Positions 17,360 through 25,246 of a DNA stretch of 64,000 nt are shown piece after piece. The stretch is from Actimicrobium sp047621665 (lineage in GTDB: Bacteria > Pseudomonadota > Gammaproteobacteria > Burkholderiales > Burkholderiaceae_D). The stretch is from assembly GCA_047621665.1 (NCBI GenBank), contig JBLHMB010000003.1:88437-152436 (forward strand), in the 5' to 3' direction. The notes under the pieces are model-generated. The model was given only the letters and a program-made list of their open reading frames with translations, ran no database searches and was not told the origin of the DNA. The position numbers and the translations under genes are program-made. The number at the start of each line of letters is the position of its first letter. Positions within the stretch are counted from its first letter, which is position 1.

Positions 17360-17746
17360 TTACGGACGTGTCAGCACTGTGGTTTCGAGCGCCAGATTTT
17401 CTGCATCGGTGAACAGGCGCGAGCGCGTCAGAAAGCGCTTGCCGGTGCCGTTATCGAGCGAGAACATGCCGCCCATGCCGGCCACGACGTCGATGATCAG
17501 CTGGGTGTGTTTCCAGTAAGCGAACTGGTCGTGACCCATGAAGAACGGTGTGTCATCGAGGCTGCCGAGATAGACGTCGTCATCGCTGACCTGGAACTCG
17601 CCTTGCGCGTAGCACAGCGGCGAGCTGCCGTCGCAGCAACCGCCGGACTGAAAGAACATCAGTGCGCCGTATTTTTCTTTTAGTGTGGCCAGGAAGGTTT
17701 GGGCGCTGTCGGTTGCAATGACGCGCGGGACTTGATCGGTGGTCAT
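17360..17746 (-). CDS. DUF779 family protein
   Basis: This is a 128-residue protein of the DUF779 family. The segment GALMFFQSGGCCDGSSPLCY, with three cysteines, is the family hallmark; HTQLIIDVVAGMGGMFSLDN is also conserved. Members are usually encoded next to NAD-dependent aldehyde dehydrogenases of alcohol catabolism, as here, but no biochemical role is established. The ATG at 17746 follows AAAGAGAA. It lies between the aldehyde dehydrogenase and the quinoprotein on the same strand, but a repeat-rich gap of about 600 bp separates it from the former. Confidence 0.85.
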   Translation of the reverse strand: MTTDQVPRVIATDSAQTFLATLKEKYGALMFFQSGGCCDGSSPLCYAQGEFQVSDDDVYLGSLDDTPFFMGHDQFAYWKHTQLIIDVVAGMGGMFSLDNGTGKRFLTRSRLFTDAENLALETTVLTRP

Positions 17747-17774
17747 TAATTTCTCTTTTAAAAAAATTTAGTGG

Positions 17775-17813
17775 GACGCGCGCGTGGGCACAACCCCGCG
17801 CCCACGCGCGCGC
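17775..17813. repeat. GC-rich palindrome, dispersed family
   Basis: CGCGCGCGTGGGC-acaaccccgc-GCCCACGCGCGCG is a perfect 13-bp stem. It shares its GTGGGCAC/GCCCAC core with the copies at 8425, 21740, 23912 and 34458. Confidence 0.8.
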
Positions 17814-17867
17814 ACTACAGCCCAGGTTCGCTTTTTCATGCGGTCGCAACCCCCCATTGTTAGCAAC

Positions 17868-17919
17868 CAGGGTCAGAGTTTTTTTCGCAGGCTTCATCGC
17901 GAAAATTACTCTGACCCTG
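17868..17919. repeat. REP-like long inverted repeat
   Basis: The arms CAGGGTCAGAGT and ACTCTGACCCTG are perfectly complementary, with an inner second stem (TTTTCGC and GCGAAAA). Sequences of the GGGTCAGAGT kind are recurrent intergenic palindromes near RAYT-type transposases in Proteobacteria; no transposase is present here. Confidence 0.7.
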
Positions 17920-18033
17920 CTTGCGGGTTCGGAGCGCTTGCCCTCCAATTTCCGAGCTGAGGTTGCTTGAGTGATTGCTGCTCCGCCACGACCAAGCCGG
18001 GGGCGGCCCGGCAGCCGGACCGGCATGCGGTCC

Positions 18034-18059
18034 CTTCTTTTTGCTTCGCCAAAAAGAAG
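18034..18059. repeat. hairpin inside a likely dispersed Burkholderiales repeat
   Basis: CTTCTTTTTG-cttcgc-CAAAAAGAAG is a perfect 10-bp stem, followed by AACCAAGAAAAAGGCGACCG. From memory this stretch recurs between genes in related genomes; that was not checked here. Confidence 0.45.
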
Positions 18060-18218
18060 TAACCAAGAAAAAGGCGACCGCGAAGCGGCTGCCCTTCGGG
18101 TTCCCAAAAGCCGGAGCCAGTCAGGGGGAGTGCCGCAAACTCGCTTCGCTCAAACAGTGCATCACTCTTATCCCCTGCCTGACTCCGACTTTTGGCAGCT
18201 GCCTCAATGCGGAACAGG

Positions 18219-18290
18219 TCAAAGTCAAAGTCAACATCAACATCAACATCAACATCAACATCAACATCAACATCAACATCAACATCAACA
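18219..18290. repeat. hexanucleotide tandem repeat
   Basis: Two copies of TCAAAG are followed by ten perfect copies of TCAACA (18231-18290). It lies just downstream of the aldehyde dehydrogenase stop and is noncoding as far as can be seen. Confidence 0.95.
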
Positions 18291-18343
18291 CCGCCTCGTA
18301 GCGTGGGTACGAATGTGCCGACGCGCGCGCAACAAGCGATCTT

Positions 18344-19864
18344 TTAGAAAAAACCCATCGCATTCGGGCTATAGCTGACCAACAGATTCTTGGTCTGCTG
18401 ATAATGCTCCAGCATCATCTTGTGATTTTCGCGGCCGATACCGGATTGCTTGTACCCACCGAACGCGGCATGGGCCGGGTACAGGTGATAACAGTTGGTC
18501 CAGACGCGGCCAGCCTGAATACCGCGGCCGACACGGAAGGCACGCGAGCCGTCGCGGGTCCATAGGCCGGAACCCAAACCGTACAAGGTGTCATTGGCGA
18601 TCTCGAGCGCTTCGTCTTCGTCCTTGAAAGTCGTGACCGAGACCACCGGTCCGAAAATCTCTTCCTGGAAAATACGCATCTTGTTGTTGCCCTGAAAAAT
18701 CGTCGGCTGGACGTAGTAACCACCAGCCAGATCGCCGTCGAGCATTTTGCGCTCGCCACCGATGAGGCACTTGGCACCTTCCTGTTTGCCGATGTCCAGA
18801 TAGGACAGGATTTTTTCGAGTTGCTCATGCGAGGCCTGCGCGCCGATCTGTGTCGACATCTCGAACGGGTTGCCTTGCTTGATGGCGGCGACGCGTTTGA
18901 CGGCACGCTCGATGAAGCGCTCGTAAATCGATTCCTGAATCAGCACGCGCGACGGGCAAGTGCAAACTTCACCCTGGTTCAACGCGAACATCGCAAAGCC
19001 TTCAAGGCATTTATCGAAGAACGCATCGTCCTGATCCATCACATCGGCAAAGAAAATATTCGGCGATTTGCCGCCCAGTTCCAGCGTGACCGGGATGATG
19101 TTTTGTGCCGCGTATTGCATGATCAGACGACCGGTGCCGGTTTCGCCGGTGAAGGCGATCTTGGCGATGCGCTTGTTTGAGGCCAGCGGTTTGCCGGCTT
19201 CGAGGCCGAAACCGTTGACGATGTTGAGCACGCCCGGTGGCAGCAAATCCTTGATCAGGTCGATCCAGACCATGATCGAGGCCGGCGTCTGCTCGGCCGG
19301 CTTCAGGACGATACAGTTACCGGCCGCCAGTGCCGGTGCCATTTTCCAGACCGCCATCAGGATAGGGAAATTCCACGGGATGATCTGGCCGACCACGCCG
19401 AGCGGCTCATGAAAATGGTAGGCGTAGGTCTCGGCATCAATTTGCGAGACGCTGCCTTCCTGGGCGCGGATGCAACCGGCGAAGTAGCGGAAATGATCGA
19501 TCGCCAGCGGGATGTCGGCCAGCGTGGTTTCGCGGATCGGCTTGCCGTTGTCGATGGTCTCAGCCAGCGCCAGCAAGCCGAGGTTGGCTTCCATCCGGTC
19601 GGCAATCTTGTTGAGGATATTGGAGCGGTCCGCCAGCGAGGTTTTGCCCCAGGCTGTTTTCGCGGCATGCGCCGCGTCCAGCGCGAGTTCGATATCTTCG
19701 GCCGTCGAACGGGCGATTTCGCAAAAGGCCTTGCCGATAATCGGGCTGATGTTTTCGAAGTATTCGCCTTTGACCGGCGGGACAAATTTGCCGCCGATGA
19801 AGTTGTCGTAGCGGGTGGCGAATGGATTTTTTACGCCGAGCTTGCTGAAGTCTGCCATGTTCAT
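18344..19864 (-). CDS. NAD-dependent aldehyde dehydrogenase (ExaC/AldA-like)
   Basis: This is a 506-residue class 3-type aldehyde dehydrogenase that oxidises the aldehyde made by the quinoprotein to the acid. It shows PWNFPILMAVWK, the cofactor Lys in VLKPAEQTP (about residue 188), FTGETGTGR, the general base Glu in LELGGKSPN (about 262) and the catalytic Cys in NQGEVCTCPSR (about 301). The C-terminus HAAFGGYKQSGIGREN matches the acetaldehyde-type (ExaC/AcoD) branch. I chose ATG 19864 because GAGGAG lies 7 nt upstream; ATG 19858 is possible. A sigma-54 promoter precedes it, so it should be co-regulated with the dehydrogenase. Confidence 0.93.
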   Translation of the reverse strand: MNMADFSKLGVKNPFATRYDNFIGGKFVPPVKGEYFENISPIIGKAFCEIARSTAEDIELALDAAHAAKTAWGKTSLADRSNILNKIADRMEANLGLLALAETIDNGKPIRETTLADIPLAIDHFRYFAGCIRAQEGSVSQIDAETYAYHFHEPLGVVGQIIPWNFPILMAVWKMAPALAAGNCIVLKPAEQTPASIMVWIDLIKDLLPPGVLNIVNGFGLEAGKPLASNKRIAKIAFTGETGTGRLIMQYAAQNIIPVTLELGGKSPNIFFADVMDQDDAFFDKCLEGFAMFALNQGEVCTCPSRVLIQESIYERFIERAVKRVAAIKQGNPFEMSTQIGAQASHEQLEKILSYLDIGKQEGAKCLIGGERKMLDGDLAGGYYVQPTIFQGNNKMRIFQEEIFGPVVSVTTFKDEDEALEIANDTLYGLGSGLWTRDGSRAFRVGRGIQAGRVWTNCYHLYPAHAAFGGYKQSGIGRENHKMMLEHYQQTKNLLVSYSPNAMGFF

Positions 19865-20210
19865 TGTCCTGCTCCTCGTTGTAGTCATGCTTTGTGGTGA
19901 TGCTGTCTCTGGTCTTTGTCCGGGTGCTGGTTACACATCTGGTATTGAGCAATCGGCATGCCAACCGGTCCGCACGGGCGGCGCATCAACCGGCAGGTGC
20001 GGACTGTTTTTTTTTCGAACAGATCCTTGTCAGAGTGTTCCAAATTGGCTCAACCAATCTGGAGCACCAGACCAGGCGACGCAATCGACCGGTCATGCCA
20101 ATTGATCGCCATGGTGGCCACCAGCGAAAATTCGGTGATACCCTTCGGCCCAGACGCAAGGGACTTCGAACCCGACGATGCGCAACCAGAGACGAAGGAA
20201 ACCCGCCACG
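19865..20210. other. divergent intergenic region between aldehyde dehydrogenase and cytochrome b561
   Basis: This holds the sigma-54 promoter of the aldehyde dehydrogenase at 19949-19963 on the minus strand. Toward the plus-strand genes I see no clear -24/-12 element, so the promoter of the b561 operon remains unassigned. Confidence 0.6.
19949..19963 (-). promoter_or_regulatory. sigma-54 promoter of the aldehyde dehydrogenase
   Basis: On the minus strand this reads TGGCATGCCGATTGC, with one mismatch (T for C in the -24 box) to TGGCAC-N5-TTGC. The -12 half and spacer are nearly identical to those of the quinoprotein promoter. It lies about 85 bp upstream of the ATG, the same distance as for the dehydrogenase. 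Confidence 0.78.
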
Positions 20211-20759
20211 ATGCCCGCTCACTACCACCGTATTGCCATCACGCTGCACTGGCTGATTGCCGTGCTGTTGCTAGGCCAGTTTCTGTTCGGCTGGTATCTC
20301 GGCGACGTCCCGCGCAATACGCCCGAGCGCGGCTTCTTCATCAATTTGCACAAGAGCACAGGGCTCCTGATCGGTCTGCTGATCGTGCTGCGCATTGTCT
20401 GGCGCCTGACTCACACCCCGCCACCGCTACCGGCGGCCACTCCGCACTGGCAACGGCGCGCCGCCAACATTAGCCATGGCGTGCTGTATGCGTGCATGTT
20501 GCTGATGCCGCTATCGGGTTATCTGGCCTCGAACTTCAGCAAGCATGGCGTGAAGCTGTTCAATATGGTCCGGTTAGCGCCCTGGGGTAGCGATGACAAG
20601 GTGATTTATGCCTTCTTCAACCAAACCCACAAATTGACCGCGCTCGTACTGGGAGGCTTCGTGCTTCTGCATATCCTGGCGGTCCTCAAGCATCAGCTGA
20701 TCGACCGCGACAACCTGATTTCCCGCATGTGGCCACGCGTCACCCGCTCACCTTTTTGA
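20211..20759 (+). CDS. cytochrome b561
   Basis: This is an inner-membrane diheme cytochrome of 182 residues with four membrane helices. Histidines at RIAITLHWLIA, INLHKSTGLL, ISHGVLYA and FNQTHKLTALVLGGFVLLH fit the usual heme ligands. It probably moves electrons between quinol and a periplasmic partner. I chose ATG 20211 because GAAGGAA lies upstream; the frame is open 11 codons earlier. It is 11 bp before the beta-propeller gene, so it belongs to the alcohol-locus operon that continues to the TonB receptor. Confidence 0.88.
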   Translation: MPAHYHRIAITLHWLIAVLLLGQFLFGWYLGDVPRNTPERGFFINLHKSTGLLIGLLIVLRIVWRLTHTPPPLPAATPHWQRRAANISHGVLYACMLLMPLSGYLASNFSKHGVKLFNMVRLAPWGSDDKVIYAFFNQTHKLTALVLGGFVLLHILAVLKHQLIDRDNLISRMWPRVTRSPF

Positions 20760-20770
20760 TTGGAATTGCC

Positions 20771-21718
20771 ATGTTGATTCGTCGCTTGCTGACCGCCGTC
20801 GCGGTTGCTGCCACCCTGCCCGCTGCCGTCCTCGCTGCGCCGTTCGCGTATGTCCCCAATGAAGGCTCAGGTACGGTCTCGGTCATTGATACCGCGACCG
20901 ACAAAGTCATCGCCGACATCCCTGCCGGCAAGAAGCCGCGCGGACTGGCCGCTGGCACTGATGGCCACTGGCTGTATGTCAGCGACCAGCCCAACAACAG
21001 CCTGCAACTGATCGATCTGCGCGAGCGCAAGCCGGCCGGCACCGTCGACCTGGGTGAATCACCGGAAGGCGTTTCCATCTCGGCCGATGGACGCTGGGTG
21101 GTCGCTGCCGTCGAAGAGCGCAACGAGATCGTCATCACCGATACCCGCACCAACAAGCTGGCCTTCGCGATTCCGGTCAAAGGAAAAAATCCGGAGCACG
21201 CCGTGTTCAGCCCGGATGGAAAACTGATTTTTGTCAGTGCTGAAGAAGGCGATGCGGTTGACGTGATCGACTTCGCCACGCGCAAGCAGGTCACGCAAAT
21301 TGCGGTCGGTGCACGTCCGCGCGGCATCGGCTTTTTGCCGGACAGCAGCCGCGCGTATGTGGCCACCGAAAACAGCAATGAAGTCTTCATCATCGATGTC
21401 GCCACACTGAAGATCATCACCAAGGTCAAGGCGGGTCTGCGCGCCAATGGCATCACGGTCCATCCGGATGGCAGCCGCGTCTACATCTCCAACGGCGGTG
21501 ACGCCAGTGTCTCGGTACTCGACACCGCCAGCAACACCATCATCGCCACGGTGCCGGTCGGCCAGCGTCCATGGAACATGGCCATCACGCCCGATGGCAA
21601 AAAGCTGTATGTCGCCAATGGCCGCTCGGGGACTGTTTCGGTCATCGATACGGTGGCCAACACCAAGCTACGTGATGTGGCGACCGGCAAATTGCCTTGG
21701 GGTGTGGTGATCCGCTGA
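20771..21718 (+). CDS. PQQ-catabolism-associated YVTN beta-propeller protein (YncE-like)
   Basis: This is a 315-residue exported seven-bladed propeller. It has a signal peptide (LLTAVAVAATLPAAVLA) and repeats such as YVPNEGSGTVSVIDTATDKV, LYVSDQPNNSLQLIDL, VYISNGGDASVSVLDTASNT and LYVANGRSGTVSVIDTVANT. Proteins of this type are recurrent in PQQ-dependent alcohol catabolism clusters, and E. coli YncE is encoded beside the PQQ receptor YncD/PqqU. The next gene here resembles that receptor. The start is ATG 20771; upstream extension would overlap the b561 gene. Its exact role is unknown. Confidence 0.87.
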   Translation: MLIRRLLTAVAVAATLPAAVLAAPFAYVPNEGSGTVSVIDTATDKVIADIPAGKKPRGLAAGTDGHWLYVSDQPNNSLQLIDLRERKPAGTVDLGESPEGVSISADGRWVVAAVEERNEIVITDTRTNKLAFAIPVKGKNPEHAVFSPDGKLIFVSAEEGDAVDVIDFATRKQVTQIAVGARPRGIGFLPDSSRAYVATENSNEVFIIDVATLKIITKVKAGLRANGITVHPDGSRVYISNGGDASVSVLDTASNTIIATVPVGQRPWNMAITPDGKKLYVANGRSGTVSVIDTVANTKLRDVATGKLPWGVVIR

Positions 21719-21739
21719 GGCGGTTTTACACCATGCATT

Positions 21740-21766
21740 CGCGTGGGCATGCATGCCCGCGCTACG
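21740..21766. repeat. dispersed GC-rich palindrome
   Basis: CGCGTGGGCATGCATGCCCGCGCTACG lies between the beta-propeller stop and the receptor start. The stem GCGTGGGCAT/ATGCCCGCGC has one mismatch, and the copy belongs to the family seen at 8425, 17775, 23912 and 34458. Confidence 0.6.
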
Positions 21767-21793
21767 AATTTTTTTATTTACTTTGAATCTGCC

Positions 21794-23887
21794 ATGACCA
21801 ATCGCTTCAAGCTGTCCTCTTCTTTCCTGTTTGACCGCCGTACTGTCGCCGCGCTGGCCGGTACGCTGGCCATGCCTTTTGTGCTGGCGCAATCAGTCAC
21901 ACCGGTACTCGAACCCGTGGTGGTCAGTGCCAGCCGTTCGGAGCAAAAGCGTTTTGATGCCCCGGCTGCCATCGACGTGGTGCAGGTCGATCCGTTCACC
22001 ACGATGTCGCCGCTGGTCAACTTGTCCGAGCTGCTTTCTGCGGTACCGGGTCTGCAAGTGCGCGAGCGGCAGAACTTTGCTCAGGACCTGCAAATTTCAG
22101 TGCGCGGTTTCGGTACCCGTTCCACCTTCGGCGTGCGTGGCGTGCGCCTGATCGTTGATGGGATTCCGGCGACGATGCCCGATGGTCAGGGACAGGCCGC
22201 GACCGCCAACCTCGCCGCTGCCTCGCGCATCGAAGTTTTGCGCGGACCGATGGCGCAGCTGTACGGCAATGCGGCCGGCGGCGTGGTCCAAGTCTTTACT
22301 AAAAATCCGCCGCGTGGCGATGAACCGATGACCGGTTCGGTCACGGCCGGCGTCGGCTCGGATGGCCAGCGTCAGCTCGGCGCGTCGATCGCCGGTGGCA
22401 ATGACGTCATCGGTGGCACCTTCGATGTGTCGACCTATTCGACCGATGGCTATCGCGATCACAGTGCTGCAGAGCGCACACAATTTTCCGGCAAAGTCGT
22501 CGTGCGGCCCTCATCGGCCACCACCATTACCGGACTGGTCGGCTATTTTAACCAGCCAAAATCGCAGGATCCGCTCGGTCTGACACGCGCTGCGTTCGAA
22601 CAGAATCCGCGTCAGGTGATCCCGGGAGCGCTGTCATTCGATACCCGCAAGACCATCGAACAGCAACAGGTCGGTATCGTTGTCGAACACAAGCTGGGAG
22701 AGAACGACACGCTCAATGCGCGCGTCTATTCCGGCACGCGACAGGTGTTTCAGACGCTATCGTTCAGGGGTGATAGCGCGACCCAGTCAGGTGCCGTGAT
22801 CGACCTCGACCGCAACTATGAAGGCCTGGGCCTGAACTGGAATCACAAGATGCGCGTCAATGAGTTGCCGCTGAACTGGACGCTGGGTGTCGAAGCCGAC
22901 AACTTGCGCGAACTGCGGCGCGGATTCGTCAACAACAACGGCACACCCGGTGCCCTCAAGCGCGACGAAAAGGACACGGCCCGCAACCTCGACTTCTTCG
23001 GTCAGCTCGACTGGACCTTCTCACCGCAATGGCGCGCCACTGCCGGCGTGCGTTCGAGCCGGGTGCGCCTTGGTGTGGATGACCACTTCGGTGCCGACGA
23101 TAGCGGCAAGGTCGAGTTCAACAAGACCAGTCCGGTCGCCGGTCTGGTCTGGAGCGTTGCCGACAACATCAATCTGTACGCCAATCTCGGCAAGGGCTTC
23201 GAAACCCCGACGCTGGCCGAATCGGCTTACAGCGCCGGCGGTGCCGGGCCCAACCTCCGCTTGCGTCCGTCGACCAGTACCCAAGGTGAAATCGGTGCCA
23301 AGATCAAGAGCGGCCGGCATGCCATTGACCTGGCCGTCTTCGACGCCCGCAGCAAAGATGAAATCGTCCCGACCCAGACCAGCAATGGCCGCTCGATTTT
23401 CCAGAACGTCGATGGTGTGCAGCGGCGCGGTGTCGAATCCTCATGGCTGGCACGCTGGGATAACAAGCTGACCACGCAGGTGACCTACACCTGGCTCGAT
23501 GCGAGTTTCCGCGAAGCGTACAACACCAGTCCGGGTACCCGTATCGCCGCCGGCAACCGCTTGCCGGGCGCACCGGAGCATAGCCTTTATACCGACGTGG
23601 CCTACCAGATGAACGACGCACTGAGCGCCGGTCTCGAAATGCGCGCCGAATCCAAGGTCTTCGTCAACGATGTCAACAGTGCGGCCGCACCCGGCTATGC
23701 GGTGCTCAATGCGCGTACCGGTTACGCGTTCAAGGTCGGTGCTGCCAAGCTGTTCCTGTTCGGTCGCATCAACAACCTGCTCGACAAGCAATATGCCGGC
23801 TCGGTCATCGTCAATGACGGCAATGGGCGCTTCTATGAAGCGGCGGCGGGACGACAAGTGTTTGTTGGCTTGCGGGCGGCGCTGTAA
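21794..23887 (+). CDS. pqqU: TonB-dependent outer-membrane receptor resembling the PQQ transporter PqqU (YncD)
   Basis: This is a 697-residue TonB receptor: signal peptide ending FVLAQS, a short TonB-box-like segment (EPVVVSASR), a plug domain and a 22-strand barrel. From memory of E. coli YncD the match is strong in the plug (VPGLQVRERQNFAQDLQISV, RGFGTRST, VDGIPATMPDGQGQ, LYGNAAGGV) and in the barrel (GYRDHSAAE, GKGFETPTLAE, and the C-terminal FGRINNLLDKQYAGSVIVND). YncD/PqqU imports PQQ. Position beside a YncE-like gene and a PQQ dehydrogenase supports PQQ uptake; a lanthanophore is the main alternative. The start is ATG 21794. Confidence 0.85.
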   Translation: MTNRFKLSSSFLFDRRTVAALAGTLAMPFVLAQSVTPVLEPVVVSASRSEQKRFDAPAAIDVVQVDPFTTMSPLVNLSELLSAVPGLQVRERQNFAQDLQISVRGFGTRSTFGVRGVRLIVDGIPATMPDGQGQAATANLAAASRIEVLRGPMAQLYGNAAGGVVQVFTKNPPRGDEPMTGSVTAGVGSDGQRQLGASIAGGNDVIGGTFDVSTYSTDGYRDHSAAERTQFSGKVVVRPSSATTITGLVGYFNQPKSQDPLGLTRAAFEQNPRQVIPGALSFDTRKTIEQQQVGIVVEHKLGENDTLNARVYSGTRQVFQTLSFRGDSATQSGAVIDLDRNYEGLGLNWNHKMRVNELPLNWTLGVEADNLRELRRGFVNNNGTPGALKRDEKDTARNLDFFGQLDWTFSPQWRATAGVRSSRVRLGVDDHFGADDSGKVEFNKTSPVAGLVWSVADNINLYANLGKGFETPTLAESAYSAGGAGPNLRLRPSTSTQGEIGAKIKSGRHAIDLAVFDARSKDEIVPTQTSNGRSIFQNVDGVQRRGVESSWLARWDNKLTTQVTYTWLDASFREAYNTSPGTRIAAGNRLPGAPEHSLYTDVAYQMNDALSAGLEMRAESKVFVNDVNSAAAPGYAVLNARTGYAFKVGAAKLFLFGRINNLLDKQYAGSVIVNDGNGRFYEAAAGRQVFVGLRAAL

Positions 23888-23911
23888 GGTTCGGTGAAGC
23901 TGTCTACCAAC

Positions 23912-23976
23912 CCGTAGGCCGGGCACGGCCTCTTGTGCGCTCGCGTGCGCACGATGACCCTTTGCCCACCCTACGG
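23912..23976. repeat. composite intergenic palindrome, dispersed family
   Basis: The outer arms CGTAGG...GGGCA and TGCCCACCCTACG enclose an inner palindrome TGTGCGC-tc-GCGTGCGCACG. It lies between the convergent pqqU-like gene and bfr, where it could also act as a terminator. Confidence 0.55.
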
Positions 23977-24019
23977 CGGACGTTGCGACGACCGGATTCG
24001 TCGTATCCGGCCCCGCGTT

Positions 24020-24487
24020 TTACGCCATCTGCGATTGCAGATAATTCGGCAAACCGACTTTATCGATCAGGTCGGTCTGCGTTTCGAGCCAGTCGAGATG
24101 TTCTTCGGTGTCGTCGAGAATGATCTGAAAAATACTGCGTGAGACGAAGTCACCGGCAGCTTCGCTGATGACGATGCCTTCCTTGACGGTTTTCTGTGAC
24201 AGTACTTCGAGAGCGAAATCGCACTTGAGCATTTCGGGCGTGTTCTCGCCAATCATCAGCTTGTGCAAGGCTTGCAGGTTCGGCAAGCCGTCGAGCATCA
24301 GGATGCGATCGATCAGCAAGTCGGCATGTTTCATTTCGCCGATCGACTCTTCGTATTCCTTCTTGGCGATTTTTTCGAAACCCCAGTGGCGGTACATGCG
24401 GGAATGCAGGAAGTACTGGTTAATCGCGGTCAGCTCGTTGGTCAGTTGTGCGTTGAGCATGCGGATAACATTAGCGTCACCTTTCAT
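24020..24487 (-). CDS. bfr: bacterioferritin
   Basis: This 155-residue subunit forms a 24-mer iron-storage cage. Met52 is the inter-subunit heme ligand. The di-iron ferroxidase residues Glu18, Glu51 and His54 are in place, with Glu and His in the later helix (DDTEEHLDWLE). The ATG at 24487 follows AAGGAAC. It is downstream of the hydroxylase and siderophore receptor and shares an iron theme with bfd at 29259. Confidence 0.96.
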   Translation of the reverse strand: MKGDANVIRMLNAQLTNELTAINQYFLHSRMYRHWGFEKIAKKEYEESIGEMKHADLLIDRILMLDGLPNLQALHKLMIGENTPEMLKCDFALEVLSQKTVKEGIVISEAAGDFVSRSIFQIILDDTEEHLDWLETQTDLIDKVGLPNYLQSQMA

Positions 24488-24538
24488 GATGTTCCTTGGG
24501 TGGGTTGTGGGAAGCGGAGGATAGCGTAGATAGTTGGT

Positions 24539-25234
24539 TCAAGTGTCAATCCACATGCGTAATAAATTGTGATAGCAGCCGGTCAGCTTGACGACTTCGT
24601 CCGGCTCCGGCTGCCCTTCGGCAACCGCACTGCGCAAGGACAGGATAGCCATGTCCAAATCGAACAGCAACTGGCGTCGCTCATCCTCGCGCACCATGCT
24701 TTCGATCCAAAAAAAACAGGCCAGCCGCGTGCCGCGTGTGACCGGCATGACCTGATGCCGGCTTGATGCCGGATACAGGATCAGGTCGCCGGCGGCGAGT
24801 TTGACTTCCTGCGTGCCGAAGCTGCCTTCAATGACAAGTTCGCCGCCGTCATAGCTGGCCGGGTCCGACAAAAACAGCGTGGCCGACAAGTCGGTGCGCA
24901 CCCAGCTGCCGCTGACCACCGAGGTCCGCACGGCATTGTCGATGTGGCTGCCGAAGGCGTTAGCGGTGCCGTCATACCGGTTGAACAGCGGCGGATAGGT
25001 TTTCTTGGGCAGCGCACCGGTCATGAATAGCGCACTCTTGCCGAGTGCCTCGATGATGATGGTGCGGGCCGCGCGCGCAGCCGCATCGTCCTCCGGTAAT
25101 TGGCGGTTGTTCTTGACGCGCGCCGATTGCAAGCCGGCAGTGAGCTTGCCGTCGGCCCAGTCGGCATGCTCGATGAGCTCGCAGCAGGCTGCCAGTGCCG
25201 CCGGAGAAAGCAATGCGGGGATGCGCAACAGCAT
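24539..25234 (-). CDS. piuC: PKHD-type Fe(II)/2-oxoglutarate hydroxylase (PiuC/YbiX)
   Basis: This is a 231-residue dioxygenase. The iron triad is HID (in FGSHIDNAVR) with the distal His in SSRHQVMPVTRG, and the 2-oxoglutarate Arg is in TRLACFFW. The family is generally encoded next to TonB siderophore receptors and is Fur-regulated; the substrate is unproven. The gene begins 12 bp after the receptor stop, with AAGGAAAA as ribosome site, so the two form an operon. Confidence 0.93.
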   Translation of the reverse strand: MLLRIPALLSPAALAACCELIEHADWADGKLTAGLQSARVKNNRQLPEDDAAARAARTIIIEALGKSALFMTGALPKKTYPPLFNRYDGTANAFGSHIDNAVRTSVVSGSWVRTDLSATLFLSDPASYDGGELVIEGSFGTQEVKLAAGDLILYPASSRHQVMPVTRGTRLACFFWIESMVREDERRQLLFDLDMAILSLRSAVAEGQPEPDEVVKLTGCYHNLLRMWIDT

Positions 25235-25246
25235 GGTCGGTTTTCC

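Larger units (their letters stand above)
17747..18343. other. repeat-rich noncoding gap between DUF779 gene and aldehyde dehydrogenase
   Basis: Nearly 600 bp without a credible gene. It contains, in order, a GC-rich palindrome, a long REP-like inverted repeat, a hairpin with adjoining repeat-like sequence, and a hexamer tandem array, each listed separately. Open frames here are low-complexity or repeat-derived. The concentration of repeats suggests a site of past insertions. Confidence 0.7.

Noticed and set aside
18219..18290. Possible CRISPR array
   Set aside because: The units are 6 bp with no spacers, and no cas genes are present.
19964..20210. Sigma-54 promoter for the cytochrome b561 operon
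   Set aside because: I searched by eye for TGG-N9/10-GC on the plus strand and found no convincing pair at the correct spacing.
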